Below, piece by piece: positions 63,729 to 64,000 of a stretch of DNA of 64,000 nucleotides (its first letter is position 1; the number at the start of each line of letters is the position of its first letter). The stretch comes from Bacteroidia bacterium. GTDB lineage: Bacteria > Bacteroidota > Bacteroidia > SpSt-205. A program made the translations under genes and the position numbers. The notes below the pieces were generated by a model. That model did no database searches, was not told where the DNA came from, and saw only the letters and a list, made by a program, of their open reading frames with translations. The stretch lies in NCBI GenBank assembly GCA_026003235.1, contig BPGW01000005.1, forward strand, positions 1 through 64,000. The letters run 5' to 3'.

Positions 63729-64000
63729 GCTCGTCAGAAGGACTGGTAAGACCTGCCCCCACCCCTCCCAAGCTAAGTGGGGTGCAGCTGGAAGGAGGGC
63801 TTTTGGGCCCTGACCTGCTTGAGCGGCTGGCGTCTGGCGATCTGCCTGGGCAGCGTCCTAAAGATTTTGGCCTCTCCCCTGACAGGTCGCTCTTGGATGA
63901 GATAGCGGAAGTGTACCGAGATGCCCGGGACTTTTGGCGGATCTTTCGCCGGCGCTTAGAGCGGCTCCCCGCAGACGATGGGGCTACAACCCTGACGCGG
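63725..64000 (+). CDS. Probable DNA methylase N-terminus (DrmMI-like), partial
   Basis: Ninety-two codons are visible from ATG 63725 to the right edge with no stop. After a Pro/Ser-rich start the text LPGQRPKDFGL, LLDEIAEVYRDARDFWRIF and DDGATTLTR resembles the N-terminal region of large Eco57I-like adenine-specific DNA methylases found next to SNF2 helicases. No catalytic NPPY motif is in view because the gene is cut. The ATGA overlap with the helicase supports a shared operon. Confidence 0.55.
   Translation, partial: MSSSEGLVRPAPTPPKLSGVQLEGGLLGPDLLERLASGDLPGQRPKDFGLSPDRSLLDEIAEVYRDARDFWRIFRRRLERLPADDGATTLTR

Noticed and set aside
1-64000. CRISPR array, tRNA genes, insertion sequences, prophage
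   Set aside because: I looked in the gaps between genes and saw no regularly spaced repeats, cloverleaf-like stretches other than tmRNA, transposase or integrase genes. The gaps are too short for most of these.

Overview
This is a compact, GC-rich bacterial chromosome segment carrying about 54 genes. It looks like a member of the Bacteroidota (Bacteroidetes sensu lato), probably not a classical low-GC gut or marine lineage. The evidence is: type IX secretion components (PorE-, PorZ- and two PorV/PorQ-like proteins), a Bacteroidota-type putative porin, TPR-SpoIIE phosphatases, a bacillithiol deacetylase (BshB1), a tmRNA tag ending YALAA, and above all many copies of the Bacteroidota -7 promoter element TAnnTTTG. 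Genes are packed with overlaps of 1-50 bases and almost no spacers. In about 20 cases the TAnnTTTG box ends only 4-8 bases before the start codon, so the mRNAs are predicted to be leaderless.

Layout. 1-4.1 kb: a partial peptidase-MA-like secreted protein, a TPR protein, and a surface-related operon (membrane sulfatase-like protein, a 50-residue DPG microprotein, a NoeA-like methyltransferase). 4.1-7.4 kb: rsmG and acnA. 7.4-11.4 kb: an accessory island with two ARPP-1 family paralogues around a lower-GC sigma-70-like gene and a poorly coding gap. 11.4-14.7 kb: nth, apt, GNAT, tsaD, rpsU and ssrA (tmRNA). 14.7-18.1 kb: a lone peptide-type ABC permease, a SpoIIE phosphatase, a thioredoxin-fold redox protein and a Usp protein. 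18.1-24.5 kb: SDR, DUF1015, maf, TPR-SpoIIE, PorV-like. 24.4-32.1 kb: secreted PKD protein, bshB1, KhtT/KhtU-like K+/H+ antiporter, accD, gtrA, lolD-like, thiolase, ung. 32.1-41.5 kb: porin-punA-lpxK operon, bioB, PorV-like, NHL lipoprotein, M23 peptidase, ssb, tilS. 41.5-53.7 kb: ppk1, queE, porE-like, thpR, porZ-like, a hypothetical gene, recO-like, dxs, nhaD, macro-domain protein. 53.7-60.7 kb: glycosyltransferase-like gene, gpmI, a six-PAS sensory protein and a SPOR protein. 60.8-64 kb: an SNF2-type helicase followed by the start of a probable DNA methylase, resembling the drmD-drmMI pair of class 1 DISARM; it runs off the window.

Most genes are housekeeping or envelope functions. The parts that do not fit a routine picture are the ARPP-1/sigma island, the DISARM-like right edge, the six-PAS protein with no output domain, and the extremely compressed leaderless promoter layout, including two divergent genes whose 5' coding ends overlap. 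Five genes are split by single-base indels, four of them at an evident homopolymer run, which points to sequence errors more than to pseudogenes.
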